DNA from: Medicago truncatula
Taxonomy: Eukaryota > Streptophyta > Magnoliopsida > Fabales > Fabaceae
Direction: 5' to 3'
DNA: 64,000 bases
Assembly (NCBI RefSeq): GCF_003473485.1
Contig: NC_053049.1
Coordinates: forward strand, 31,641,292 to 31,705,291
The notes below the pieces were generated by a model. The model was not told the DNA's origin. It did not search any database and saw only the letters and a program-made list of their open reading frames with translations. Made by a program: the position numbers and the translations under genes. Shown one piece after another: positions 11,302 to 24,084 of the stretch (its first letter is position 1; each line of letters starts with the position of its first letter).

Positions 11302-14300
11302 ATGTCAGGCGCAGCCTCTGCTCTCTTCCTTCTCGATATCAAAGGCCGCGTTCTCATTTGGCGCGATTATCGTGGCGATGTCTCTGCTGTTGAAGCTGAA
11401 CGCTTCTTCACCAAGCTCATCGAGAAAGAGGTTCATTCCACACCTTAATTCTCATTTCTTTCTTCAATTTTGCAATGATTTCATTTTCACAAAAAATGTT
11501 GATTTTGAGCTGATAATGGTTAAAATTTGAATGGAGAGATTTTTTATTTCTGTTTTGTGAACTCTGTAGCTAGCACTTACACATGTGAATCGATTTTGAC
11601 ATTGACGCATATGATTACATTGAATTATGTCATTTTCTCAAATTATTACGGTGTAAGTTTGCGTCAGTGTTCGGTGATTTCATCTAGAATGGAGAATTTT
11701 GATTAATGTTTAATGAACTCTGTAGAACCGACACCTCTGATCTAAGGCGTGTCTGGTGTTTGACACATGTCTCAGTGTCCGGCAACGAGGACAACAATGA
11801 CATTTGTGATTACGCTGAATTATGCCATTTTTTCTAATTATTATCAGTGTCGACTATTGGTGTCCGTGTTATGGCTGGTGTTCGTGTCCTATGATTTTGT
11901 TTTCATGAAAATATTAACTTTTAGTCGAATCTGTTTTAATAGCTATGAAGCACTGACATGAACAGTAGATACAAACACGTTGTCACTGGTAGTAATATGA
12001 GGAACATGAATTAATTGAAAGCAATTATATGTGTTTGTGTAAGACACTGGATATGCCTAGTCGGTGCTGCATAGGTTCATAATGGTGGAATTTGAATGGA
12101 GAAATTTGCAATTGCGGTTTTGGAGTTTTTTCAGTGTTATGTTTTTGGGAAGATGAATGAAGTTTATTTTGAAATTGTGTGCAGGGAGATCAACAGTCTC
12201 AGGATCCAGTTGTATATGATAATGGTGTAAGCTACATGTTTGTACAGCATAGCAATGTTTACCTCATGACAGCAACTAGACAAAACTGCAATGCAGCTAG
12301 TCTCCTTTTCTTCCTACATCGAATCGTTGATGTAAGCACTATTGCTAGTTTTTGTTTTGAATCGTTTGAATTGAAAAATTGTATATTAGTTTGCTGGTTT
12401 ATGCAATAATTAATGATTGATTGGTATGTGATTGAGGCAGGTTTTCAAGCATTATTTTGAGGAATTGGAAGAGGAATCTCTTAGGGATAACTTTGTTGTT
12501 GTGGTAAAGTGTTTGTTTATCTATGAACTTAGTTCTTTATTAATTGCGTTAATTTGTTTGAGTAAAACGCTGAATTCTTTTGTCCTTGGCAGTATGAATT
12601 ACTTGATGAAATAATGGACTTTGGTTACCCCCAATATACCGAGGCGAAGATACTTAGTGAATTTATCAAGACAGATGCTTATAGAATGGAAGTTACACAG
12701 AGACCTCCCATGGCTGTAACAAATGCTGTATCTTGGCGTAGTGAAGGGCTAAACTACAAGAAAAATGAGGTGGCCATTATAAACATGAAGATGGATCATT
12801 TAGATATGTGATTTTATGGTCCAAGCCACTAACTAATGGATTTTGTTTTCAGGTTTTCTTGGATGTGGTGGAGAGTGTTAACATACTTGTCAATAGCAAT
12901 GGGCAAATAATTAGGTCTGATGTTGTTGGGGCACTGAAGATGAGAACATATTTGAGGTTTGCTTTTATACTTTCTATGAGAACTGTTGAATTTCATGCTA
13001 TTGAGATTTGCTACTAGTTATTTGGGTTTAGTAATATGACTTGCATACGGTTTTTGTTGGGGAGATATGTCCGAAATAATTTTGGTACTCAATTTCAAGG
13101 ACGTGTTTGAGCAGGGATTAGATACTCAAAATCCTTGAAGCCTCATGATCTCTTTTTGAGCTTACTACATTATACAAAGTTAAGTAATTAAAACAACTTA
13201 AACACAACCACATAGAATCATTGGGAAAGTGTTCCTAAGGTCCAAAGAAAAGCGATTTCCCATTATTCTACTTGACTTGAAGGTGTTGTTGAAATAGCTC
13301 ACACACGGGAAGTTAGGTTTCATAATTTCCAGTAGGGTGTTTGGAAGGGTTTATTTGTAGTTTATTTGGAGTTCTCATGACAGAAATAGACGTGTAATTG
13401 TTTCAAAGTACATATGAAAACAACTTATAACATTCCTATAAATTTTTCTAAGCTTTTTTTTGTAAGTTCCTTAGAATAGCTTCTAAAAACAGCTTATAGG
13501 GACTTCACCCGTCTTCTAAACTTCTAAACACAAGTGCCCTAAGGGCACTTGTTAGCATTTCCCTTACAATTAACACCCAATTAATTCCTTCATTTCATCC
13601 CCCAGCTTGAATTCTATTATATATATTTTCCTCTACTTTCCATTTTTTTTTATGAGACTTTTGAGGGGAATTGGCTGCATAATGCTCTGCAATATTTGGC
13701 GGGTTTACAAGCTGGTTTTCTTGACAATAGGGATGGGATTTTTGTATGGAACTGCCAGCATAAAGGTCCCTGAAGTACTTTATAATTTACAGTGCTGGAG
13801 CTAGGGACTTAAGATAGTAACATTCTGGTGGGATTGTTATCGATTTGTCCAAGTTATTCTACTTGTGGATAAGGGGAATGTGAGCTAATTTTCCCTAGTT
13901 TCTTCTAATAAAATACAGATTTGTATAATATGGAGTCTTGGATATGTTTTGTTAGAATATAAGTATGGTAAAAAAGTGAAGGCTTGGCTGTTATGTGTAT
14001 AAATAGATATATGAAGAATGGATTAGGCTTGGCTGTTATGTGTATAAATTGTTCTAACACAACAAAATATCATAGTAAAAATAAATATATTTGATCAACT
14101 GAAGATTTAAGCATGGTTATACAAATCATCCTTAAATCATATTAGAAATATATTTTTCGAACAAAAATGGTTATTATAGAAGGGGGAAAGTGGTGTAGAA
14201 GACTAAAATGACACCCTCTAGCAGTTGAAACAAGCACACCAGCAAAGAATTACAATAAGAAACGTGAGAGAGAGAATGCCAGAATTTGACATCCCACGGC

Positions 14301-16451
14301 CAGAGTTGAAACACATTCGATAAAGTAGCACTAGTCTAGCAAAGTCAAACCTGTACCGAAATGAGAGGGATAATGTATTTAAAACCACAGTAGTTTTTCC
14401 TCAAAATTGACACACCCACACATACGGCAGCATACTTGGCCAACTAAAAGTAAAACAAACAGTTGCTACAATGGTATGCACAGTACGCACACCATACATC
14501 TACCAGCCCTCAATACCTACCTGCCTGCTACCGGTACTTCACTGTTTTAGTTGGGTCTTGGATGTGTTTTGTAAGAATGTAAGTATGGTAAAAGGGTAAA
14601 GGCTCAAGGTTCACCATTGGTGTAAGCCTATACTGTTATGGAAATCCTCTAGGGCCCATTGTGTTCTCACTGAAGACAACACTTATGTTTTGTTTTGAAG
14701 TATCTATTAATCTAAGAAACTTCTGGGATTGAGTAAACTTAAATGTTTCATCCATGTCTTGTGTAAATACAGTGGCATGCCAGAGTGTAAACTTGGCTTA
14801 AATGACAGAATATTACTAGAGGCACAAGGTAGAGCGACCAAGGGAAAAGCGATCGACTTGGAGGACATCAAATTTCATCAGTATGTATGCTTGATTTTCT
14901 TCTTATATTAACAAAGTTAGTTGTACATTTTAATATACTCTCTACAAAGCATGTTTATGAGTTTATCTCTATTCCTGAATCTTTATTCTATTTCTCAATT
15001 TGTGTTGATGCTTGATGAAGGTGCGTGCGATTGGCCCGATTTGAGAATGATCGAACAATTTCCTTTATCCCACCTGATGGGTCATTTGATTTGATGACAT
15101 ACAGACTCAGCACACAGGTTGGTTTCCTCTAGACATGAAACGTTCTGTTTGAGTGGTTGTGACATACAAATATATTTTGAGAGCCATTGTTGATCATATG
15201 ATATTTATTTCCAGGTTAAGCCTTTATTTTGGGTGGAAGCACAAGTTGAAAAGCATTCAAAAAGTCGGATTGAGATTACGGTAAAAGCTAGGAGTCAATT
15301 TAAGGAACGTAGGTACTAATATGGCCTTTTTTTACATATATGTTCACGTTTCCCCTGTTTTCCATCATGGAAGATACAACTACTTACCTTGAATTTACGG
15401 ATTGACTTGTTTGATCAAGATTTTAGACCACCCCGTATGTATTTATTTCTCCATCTATTAATTAATATAATTTAATTTTACAGCACTGCTACAAATGTTG
15501 AGATTGAGTTACCTGTGCCTGCTGATGCAACCACTCCAAATGTGCGGACATCAATGGGATCTGCAGCATATGCACCTGAGAAAGATGCATTAATCTGGAA
15601 AATAAGATCTTTTCCTGGAGGCAAGGTATTAATTGACTTGGAAATGGTGTTTCTTTTCCATGGATAACACCTATGATTGATACTCACGTCGATTGTGAAA
15701 TAACGAATTTGGTTCTCTTGTTTAATACCATCAGGAGTACATGTTAAGGGCAGAGTTTCGTCTTCCCAGCATAACAGACGAGGAAGCAGCTCCCGAGAGA
15801 AAAGCTCCTATACGTTTAAAGTTTGAGATACCATATTTTACTGTGTCCGGAATACAGGTATTTCTTAATGTACCCGTGATTTTTCTTATTTTCTGAATAT
15901 CTGTTATTCCCATTTCTAGTATTATGTATCTTTCATGGCTTCCTGCTTTATTTGTCTGTTGGTGTCTCACATGTCATTTTCATGTTTTCCATGGGGCTGA
16001 AAATATTTTGTACTTCAAATTTGTTTTCACACTTTTGTTTATATCCAGTTCACTGAGTGTTAATAGATAGTAAATTCTTAAATTGGAAGATAAATACTGA
16101 TGGTAAAAAAACATGACATCATAATTGGATTAGAAACTAATATACATAATTTTACGCCTTTCCGTGATCACCAGTTTTGTGCACTAGTAATATGAATTTT
16201 ACAAGGCTTACTAAATGAAGCTTCAATATCCACATCATATAATGTTAGAATCACTGTTGACCACACATATTGTATTATCCTTTGTCAGTTAAGGAGCCTT
16301 TGATTTATTTAATCAAAATGCTAATCAAACATTATATTATTTTGATTTATAGGTAAGATATTTGAAGATTATTGAGAAAAGCGGGTATCAGGCTCTTCCA
16401 TGGGTGAGATACATAACAATGGCTGGAGAGTATGAGTTAAGGCTTATTTGA
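11302..16451 (+). CDS. AP1M: AP-1 clathrin adaptor complex subunit mu (mu1), 11 exons, 428 aa
   Basis: Medium subunit of the AP-1 complex at the trans-Golgi network and early endosome. It binds tyrosine-based sorting signals in cargo and helps recruit clathrin. Coding exons: 11302-11430, 12185-12331, 12441-12503, 12593-12769, 12853-12956, 14773-14880, 15021-15117, 15215-15312, 15484-15625, 15735-15857, 16353-16451. They sum to 1287 nt and close at TGA; 428 aa is the usual plant mu1 length. The N-terminal longin-like domain (about 1-140) begins SGAASALFLLDIKGRVLIWR. The mu homology domain (about 165-427) includes SFIPPDGSFDLMTYRLS, KPLFWVEAQVEKHSKS and the C-terminal end WVRYITMAGEYELRLI. All residues expected are intact. 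The 1.8 kb intron 5 holds repeats. Plants usually have two close mu1 genes; I cannot tell which this is. Confidence 0.95.
13931..14595 (+). repeat. Direct repeat flanking an insertion in AP-1 mu intron 5
   Basis: The sequence GTCTTGGATATGTTTTG plus about 20 more bases (13934-13973) recurs at 14554-14594, enclosing about 580 bp without a recognised domain. A shorter tandem duplication, GGCTTGGCTGTTATGTGTAT, lies at 13981 and 14027. This may be an old insertion or unequal duplication; it lacks LTR hallmarks that I can see. Confidence 0.5.
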
Positions 16452-17716
16452 GTTTTGTACGTTGTTTGGCGTTCAAAATTTGCCAAGTAAACTGTACCAT
16501 TCAATGATCAATGACTGAAGCAGGTGGTCTCCGCAGTCTTAAGTGGAATTTATTAGAATATATTTGGGCAACAACAGATGGTAAGTTGCTCATTGTCTCG
16601 AAAGTGACTGTCAACTAATATTCATGAGTTGAGTGTTGGCCTGAACTCTTAGAACTCCCTTCGGTCAATTGTGTGTTGATTTATATATTTGTAGACCCCC
16701 TTTTCTTTGTAATCAGAATGTCCATCTTTGCCGGTTGATGTCAAATTGTAATTTGATTTACATTTTTAAGAGAACCAGTGGTTTTTGATTTTGGAAGGAG
16801 ACAGATTATAGGAAGAAAATTGATTGTGATACAGCCCATGTACGAAGAACCAAATGTAAACTTATGTTTAATTGTGCATTTACAAAGTTTTACGCATAAT
16901 CTGCAGAAAATCCTAGTTGCGATCCCTTTGTGTTTATAAGGTTAGAGTTTAACATGAAGATAAGTTTCATAGATTTTGGATATCAGTAACAATGAAGATT
17001 TATGAGAAAATGCAAGGCCATAAAGGAAAATGAAAGAAAATGAACAACAAGGGAAAAGAGTATCTCTTTCACTGAAATCAATGTTACATGTTGAGGACTC
17101 TAATATTTATAAGCTTAAATATTATACGACAAGCTAAGCGTTCTGTTATTGTTAACGGAAAACTAACAAACTTCTAACGTGTACTTGTATATTTGTTGAC
17201 AGAACGATTGATTTCTTGTGATTACATATAATAACATAGCTGTAACTATCTGTTTTACAATTTTCAAATCACCCAAAGATATCTTAAATTGCAACTTAGA
17301 CAGACATTTAGTTAGAAATTATAATCTGAAGCAAGAACAGGTTTGACGGTACGTGAGTTGTTCTGAACATTCTTCTTGTTGAAAACAAGTCTAACTCTTT
17401 AAATTATGTAGGGTTGACATATAATAAGACAATTGAACTTGATTGACCGGGAGCTGTAAGTGAAGCTTATGAGTTGTAAAAATTTCTAAACAGGGTTGCT
17501 ATAATCATGATAATCATAATTTCTAAAAGCAGAAGCTGAACAACTTAAGCATACATATATAAGAAATAAGAACAATATATAATCTTGAAACACAGGATCT
17601 ACTAACGATGGATTACTAAGGATGTCACGTGCCTGACTAATAAGGGCCTTATGATAAGGTTCTTATAATTGGAATCATAGCCTTTACCAGCAGGAGTAAC
17701 TCACGCTTTACATTTT
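16452..17716. other. 3' region of AP-1 mu and spacer
   Basis: The first 350 bases are probably the 3' UTR. The rest is AT-rich with no supported gene. Confidence 0.45.
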
Positions 17717-17828
17717 TCAGTGTGAGTTAATTCACGCTAGTACTTTTAAAATCGGTTCAATCACTTTTTAAGTCGGATCAACTGATCTTAAAAGTGACAG
17801 CGTAAGTTAACTTACGCTGAAAAATACC
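17717..17828. repeat. Imperfect inverted repeat (hairpin)
   Basis: The arm ATTTTTCAGTGTGAGTTAAT... (17717-17758) is the inverted, slightly diverged copy of 17785-17828, which ends TTACGCTGAAAAAT. Each arm is itself partly palindromic (AGCGTAAGTTAACTTACGCT). It is probably the core of a small MITE. Confidence 0.65.
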
Positions 17829-18385
17829 GAACATAAGTTAACTTATAAATGAATAAACAATTTTAAAAAGCAAAAGAGCAATCTTCATAAGTTGAACCAA
17901 CAAAATTTGATCCAACTACGTATATTGTAGTGACATGACAATCAAACATGACATTTTGCTTCCTAGCACTATCGTGTCACAAATTTAATTTCGTAGGACT
18001 ATGAAAGATGAGCTGAAATCTCTATTTAATGAACATATTCATTTATAAAAAGATATAAAAAAAGAATAAAATATTTTAAATTCTTTGTCTATCATAGTCA
18101 CTTATATACTGTGTCCATCTCTCTTCAAGTGAAATAGAAATATTCATTAAAATGGAAAGCATCTCAATCTTTAATACTCATTACGTGTTATATCTAAATA
18201 TTGACGGTGCGGATAGCAAATTCCTAACTCATTTTGGACATTGAGAAGAACCACCCCACAGCCCAATAATTTCCTCTTCCGCTTTTGATTCTTTCCAGAA
18301 AATTAGGTTTCGCTTTCTTCATCACTACACTGAACACTTTTGAATCTCCAGTAACACTCATCACTAAGAAACAAGAACTCCAAAA
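17829..18385. other. Upstream region of the PPR gene
   Basis: No repeat or gene is supported. The last 150 bases (CCCACAGCCCAATAATTTCC onward) are less AT-rich and are the likely promoter-proximal region and 5' leader. Confidence 0.4.
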
Positions 18386-21300
18386 ATGTCTGTGATGCAA
18401 CGTTACGGTAAATGCAAAAGCGTTGTGAAACGATCCAAAAAGTACTTAGACGAAGCGCTTTACTTGAAACTCTTCAAAGACGGTGGTTCTGAACTCAATG
18501 TTCGTCAACAGCTTAATCAGTTCATTAAGAGTGGGAAGCGCGTTTATAAATGGGAAGTTGGCGATACGCTTAAGAAGCTGAGACAACGGAAATTATATCA
18601 ACCTGCTCTTAAGGTATTTTTACATTTAAGCGCTTTTTCTAGGTTGTTATTATTTTCAATTTCGATTATTTCATTTTCTGAAAATTAAGATTATATATTG
18701 GCTTCGATTTAGAATGTAGTTGTTTTTGTCACTACGTGTTTTTTCTGGATGTGAAACTGAGTTAAAAGGATAGTGTTGTTATTCATTTAGGTTCTGTTGG
18801 GATAAACAGATTATTTGCAGCTTATAGCATAAGTGCGTTTAGCATGATATGCGCTGTTGTATATGATTATGTAAACTATTTCTATAGAAAAAGATAAAAT
18901 GAAGTTAAATTGTTTTTGTATATGCTATAAGTTATTTTCATAAACTATTTTGGAGAATTTATGAAAGTAGGTTAAAAAAGCTTATGAAAAATGTCATACG
19001 CTGTTTTAATAAGTTCTCTCAGACAGTATCACAGAACTTATGCATGTACATAAGCTCAAATTAGCCAATCTAGAAGGGCCCTTAGTGAGTTGTAGTTTAT
19101 GAATTATAGATGTAGACGCGTCGAATTCTTATGATAAGAATTTGGAGCACTTATTTTCGAACAACATTAAGCTATATCTATATGTTTCTTAGGCACTGTG
19201 TAGAAAAATAGTTTAATGAAATGCTTATTGCATATACACTTAACATATAAGGGTTTTTGTATACGATATTTCTATTACAAAATATTGAAAAAGTTAAATT
19301 ATTTAAATGTTAGCTATAAGCTGTTTTCATAGGTATTCTGAAAAGCTTATGAAACTAAGTTGAAAATAATTGATGGATATGTCAGAAGCGATTTATATAA
19401 GCTCTCTCAAACATGCTCATAAATGCTTATGTTAGTCGATAGGATAAAATAAGTCGATCCAAAACCCACTAGGGTTGGCCTGGTGGTGTGGGCTTGGTAC
19501 CTTGGGGTGTGCTCCTCTCAAGGTGTCAGGTTCGATTCTTCCAGAAGCCAATTTGGGTGCACAAATTTGGCTTCCTCCAAAAAAAAAAAAAACTCTACCC
19601 AAATTAGTGTTTTCTAGGCTGTTGTTATTTTCAATTATTTCATTTTCTTCAAAATAAGATGATATATTAGCTTGGGTTTGGAATAGAGTTATTTTTATCA
19701 TGGAATCATAAAACGAGGTTTTGAAGTGTTAGTGTCAACCTTTGTTAGGCGAGGTAAAGGTAAACTTTGTTTTTCTTCATAATTTAGCAGCCTTTGGTTC
19801 TGCTTGGTTATTAATATAAGGTGGTGGGTGTCTTCGTTCCTTTTGCAATTGGTTTTGTGCTATTGTGGATTGCTTTTAGTGTGGTTATAGGTGGATTTTT
19901 GCCTGTGTTAAGGAGGTTTGATAGTCCCTGCTGTGTGGTTGTCCGTTTTTTTTTGGCCTTTTGTGGTTTCTGATTTGGCAGCTTTGTAGCTTGAGTGTGA
20001 GACTCTTGGTTATTTTTCTTGGGGTCTAGTAGTTTGATTTTGTGGGTAGTCTTAAGCCCTTTTTCCCCTGCCAGTGCAGTGGAGTTTATTTGTTTCGCTC
20101 TAACTCAAGTACGCCTTGTATTTGGGTGTCGTTTTATAAAATTTTGCCATGTAAAAAAACTAATTGATGTGTTCTTGTGATGTGTTCTTGCGTTGTTTTT
20201 GATTTAGTTGAATGCAGTTATTTTTATTATTGAACCATATAATGAATTTTTGAAGTATTGGTTTCAACTTTTGTATTTAATTGAAGTGTTCTTCTGTTGT
20301 TATTGATTGTGTGCTGTACTTTATGAATTATGAATGTGGATGCTTCAAATGCAGTGGTTTATAAAGGAGTGTGATGGTAAACTTATGATAAGAATTGTGA
20401 ACACTTATTTTGAAACAAAATAAAATTATATCTATATGTTTTTTTTTTTGACAGATTATATCTATATGTTTCTTAGTATTAGTTCCTTCCTATTTAAATA
20501 ATACATTTTGCTGTATGTTGATGTTGTTGACTACGTGGTCATGTCTGGAACAAAACCATGTAGCACAAGGTTTAGACATTATAGGTAGCAGACTCTGCAT
20601 TCCATAATTTATATTCATGGAAAATGCTCTTTTTCTTGTGTTGCAGCTATCAGAGACAATGGCTAAGAGGAATATGATAAAGACCGTCAGTGACCAAGCT
20701 ATACATATTGATTTGGTTGCAAAAGCTAGAGGTATTGTTGCTGCTGAAAAATATTTTGTTGATCTCCCCGAGTCTAAGAAAAATCATCTGTGCTATGGTG
20801 CACTTCTCAACTGCTACTGCAAGGAGTTGATGACTGATAAAGCTGAAGGTGTCGTTGAAAAAATGAAGGATCTTGACTTTCCTTTGAGTTCACTGTCTTA
20901 TAATAGTCTTATGACTCTCTATACTAAAGTAGGTCAACCAGAAAAGATTCCGTCCATCATTCAAGAAATGAAGAGTAGCAATATCATGCCGGATTCTTAC
21001 ACATATAATGTATGGATGAGAGCTCTTGCTGCAGTTAATGATATTTCTGGTGTTGAGAGGGTTATTGATGAGATGAAGAGGGACGGTCGAGTCACTGGAG
21101 ATTGGACAACGTATAGCAACCTTGCGTCTATTTATGTTGATGCTAACTTGTTTGAGAAGGCTGAAGGTGCACTCAAGGAATTGGAAAAGAGGAATGGTTA
21201 CAAAGATCTTTCTGCTTACCAGTTTCTAATTACATTGTATGGGAAAATAGGCAAAGTATACGAGGTTTATAGGGTCTGGCGTTCTCTTAGGTTGGCATTT

Positions 21301-21891
21301 CCTAAAACTGCAAACATAAGCTATCTGAATATGATTCAGGTTTTGGTTAACTTGAAAGATCTCCCGGGAGCAGAAAAGTGTTTCCGTGAGTGGGAATCAA
21401 GCTGCACTACTTATGATATTCGAGTTGCAAATGTATTGATAGGGACATATGCAAAATTAGATATGCTGGAGAAGGCTGAAGAACTAAAGGAGCGTGCTCG
21501 GAGGAGGGGGGCCAAGCCTAATGCAAAAACTTGGGAAATATTTTTGGATCACCATTTGCGGAATGCAGACTTTAAGTTGGCGGTGGATTGTTTATCCGAA
21601 GCAATCTCAATTGGTAGAGGGAATGGTGAAAAGTGGGTTCCATCATCTGAGACAATAGGTATTATGATGAAGCACTACGAGCAAGAGAAGGATGTTGATG
21701 GTGCAGAAGAATTCATCGAAATCTTGAAGAAATCCATGGAATCTGTTGGGGAAGAGGTGTTTGAATCATTGATTAGAACTTATGCTGCTGCTGGTAGGAC
21801 AAGTGCTGCTATGAAACGACGATTGAAGATGGAAAATGTGAACGTGAATGAAGATGCCCAGAAGTTGCTTGAGGCTATATCCGAGGAGTGA
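18386..21891 (+). CDS. P-class pentatricopeptide repeat protein, 2 exons, 490 aa
   Basis: PPR proteins bind organellar RNA in a sequence-specific way and act in its stability, splicing or translation. Exons are 18386-18613 (76 codons) and 20647-21891; the single 2 kb phase 0 intron is GT-AG. The protein resembles the Arabidopsis At1g60770 type. Evidence is the N-terminal RSKKYLDEALY, LFKDGGSELNVRQQLNQF and VYKWEVGDTLKKLR, then repeats with YNSLMTLYTKVGQ, PDSYTYNVWMRAL, DWTTYSNLASIYVDA and TYDIRVANVLIGTYAK. The 35-residue repeats fill about residues 100-450. There is no E, DYW or SMR domain, so editing deaminase activity is not expected. Length (490 aa) agrees with the orthologue. Organelle targeting is likely but no strong transit peptide is evident. 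The intron contains a SINE and MITE pieces. Confidence 0.92.
18830..19440. mobile_element. Two copies of an AT-rich MITE-like repeat
   Basis: Segments at about 18830-19075 and 19195-19440 share ordered blocks (GCTATAAG...TTTTCATA, AAGCTTATGAAA, TAAG.TCTCTCA.ACA, CATAAGCTCA or CATAAATGCTTATG). They look like two diverged members of one non-autonomous family related to the TAAGCTATAAG-rich elements elsewhere. Boundaries are approximate. Confidence 0.45.
19462..19592 (+). mobile_element. tRNA-derived SINE in the PPR intron
   Basis: A tRNA-like head is present: A-box-like TGGCCTGGTGG at about 19477 and B box GGTTCGATTC at about 19529. These are followed by a short body (CCAATTTGGGTGCACAAATT) and a run of 13 A. 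Order, spacing and tail are those of a pol III SINE in the sense direction. A target duplication is not clear. Confidence 0.7.
20425..20471. repeat. Poly(T) micro-insertion with 17 bp direct repeats
   Basis: ATTATATCTATATGTTT at 20425-20441 is repeated exactly at 20455-20471. The insert is eight T plus GACAG; on the - strand it reads CTGTC plus poly(A). It lies in the PPR intron. Confidence 0.85.
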
Positions 21892-22912
21892 TTCATGTAA
21901 ATTGAGATGCTGTGTTCTTTCCTCACATTCTGTGTTGCAATAAAAATTTGGTATTTCAATTTAAACATTTTGAAGTGGCGCATGCCGTATATGGTTTTCA
22001 ATATAAGAGGTGGACAGTAGAAGTCACCCATCTCCTTTTGAAGGAATGTCTACACCAACCATTATATGGTTTCTCAGTATAATCTTTACTCCTTGATTTG
22101 TCTTTCTTATTATCCATGCAACCTCATGATTCTTTTTTGTGGCATGTGCTTGTTGTAGGCTTTAGCTTTAAGCCAATATACTTCATCTAGAAATGACATA
22201 TGATGACTCTATTTTTTGATTTCTGATGCAATTGCTGGTGACTTACCCATCTTAGAATTTTAAATATCAAAGCATTAAGTCATTTAAACGTATCTTCTTG
22301 AGTTAATTTCTTGCAGAACAGATTTTCTTGAGTTAAATTCTTTAAAAATTAATACATTGCCAAGGTAACATATGATGCACTGCAGTATACACTATTAATT
22401 TGGGGTCTCAATTTTGGAAATTTCACTAGATAGGAAGGTAAATAATATTCAGCAATACACATTAGAAGCATTGGAATTCTATTTATAATCAGTGCTTCGG
22501 CTTTTGTAATTTCCAACACTATTTGAAGAGGGAACTCCTCCATCCCCAAATTCAGTTTTGCATTTTGTAAAAAGAATTTGGACAGAGTTTGACTAGTCAA
22601 ACATATACAGAATTCTCTAATGCTCAAGAATAATAAATGGACTCAAATTCAATCCTTAATATTCTGCAGAATCATTAATATTCTATTTCCTTTTGTCTAT
22701 TGTCTTAGTGGCTAGGAGGATTGAGACGGGAAACATAAAGACTTCCAACTCCCCTGTGCTTCCCACCAGATGCTAACCCCTCAAGCTTCATGACCATTGA
22801 GTTACTCACAAGCCAAATGTGATAGCATATCAAAATTGCGAAGGTCGACCTTTCTGTAAATCACCAAAATACATATACACTACACTGAACCAAGATAGAG
22901 TGCCCAACAATT
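21892..22912. other. 3' region of the PPR gene and spacer
   Basis: Likely 3' UTR to about 22150, then AT-rich DNA. Near 22690-22790 a GC-richer segment (GTGGCTAGGAGGATTGAGACG) may be a repeat fragment. No gene is supported. Confidence 0.4.
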
Positions 22913-23289
22913 AGCTACCTCTACGAACTTGGGACTGCTACTTTGTTATGATCTTTGGTTATACAAACATCATTTAGAAGTGGTAAATCTTATTCACAAC
23001 TTGGAAAATGCAAGTTTGCATTTTCATGCTTATGTGCTACTAGAAATCTCGGATGCCTTGCATCATGGACTGTAAATTCAGTTCATATTATGAGGGAGCA
23101 GAACATTTGTGCTGACTTTATGGCTAAGGAGTCTTCCTAATCCGTCTGCTCAACTCACTGGAATCGTTTTTCAGCTGGCTTAGAGTCTCTCCTTCTATGA
23201 GACAAACTAGCTAGTTTTTTAGTTTTTTTTTTGCTTTGTTACATTGTAACACCACAAAAAAAAAAAAACAAAAAAACTACCTCTAGGAA
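22913..23289 (+). mobile_element. 5'-truncated LINE with 16 bp target duplication
   Basis: The insert 22929-23273 encodes the end of a LINE RNase H domain (VNSVHIMREQNICADFMAKE, ending in the typical CADxxA motif). It continues into an untranslated tail and an A-rich 3' end. Direct repeats AGCTACCTCTACGAAC (22913-22928) and AACTACCTCTAGGAAC (23274-23289) flank it with two mismatches. Only the last 345 bp of an element were inserted. Confidence 0.82.
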
Positions 23290-24084
23290 CAACTAAGAAG
23301 GATCAAATTACAATCACAACAATGACTCTGTCTATTTCAAGATCTTTAAGCCGTGAACTTCCTTTTCTTTACACATTTCCATTGAAAATGGAGGAAGAAA
23401 GACTAAAAGAGGATTTAAGAACCAAGGTTTTTAAATTTGAATTTCGGTCTTCTCGTTTTTTGGATTTGATCCCTCTACTTATTTTTGTTTTTTGGTTTTG
23501 GCCCTTCTAATTATTTTCGTTTTTTGGTTCTGGCATGCGCGCACACTATTCCTAAGATTAGGTACTTGTTTCCAATGCAAATAAATGCCTCCTTATCACT
23601 TTATCATTAAACAACAACAATATTGAAGCGAACACACCAAAAACTTCCCAATTCATCAAGCATCTCCACAACAATTAAGGATTTTCTTAATCAACACAGA
23701 AATACCAAAACTATAGAAAGAGATCATTCAAGTATATGGAGAATGGAATAAATAAATAGCATATTTATCATAAAGTTAGAAGCATTATCCATCTTCTTTA
23801 CACACACATTTCTCTTATCATTACAAGCAAAGCATGAGAAAAATGATGGAAGAAAAGAATAATATTGTCTAGAAAGGCAGAGAAAGGGATACCAGTAAAG
23901 GTTGCATATTAATTTTATATTCTCTTTAGACATTTACAAAGAGTCCAGGTAGTAATAGAAAACTTATGAACAAATAAAAATTTAATTTGAACACAAAAAT
24001 AAATCACCCCAACCAAGAAATGCAAGAATATTTTTTCAAAAAAATGTTTACCTTTATAATTATAATTATGTATTATTCATTTTC
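23290..24084. other. Spacer downstream of neprosin gene A
   Basis: AT-rich, with two short copies of TTTTTTGGTTTTGGCCCTTC / TTTTTTGGTTCTGGCATG near 23490-23540. The last few hundred bases are probably the 3' UTR of gene A on the - strand. No other gene is supported. Confidence 0.4.

Larger units (their letters stand above)
18636..19720 (+). repeat. Duplicated segment within the PPR intron
   Basis: The intron start (TTTTCTAGGTTGTTATTATT near 18637) recurs at about 19610 as TTTTCTAGGCTGTTGTTATT. It is followed in both by ATTTCATTTTCT...GATATATT.GCTT, and a weaker third copy near 20215-20275 shares the downstream part. The copies bracket MITE and SINE insertions. Confidence 0.6.
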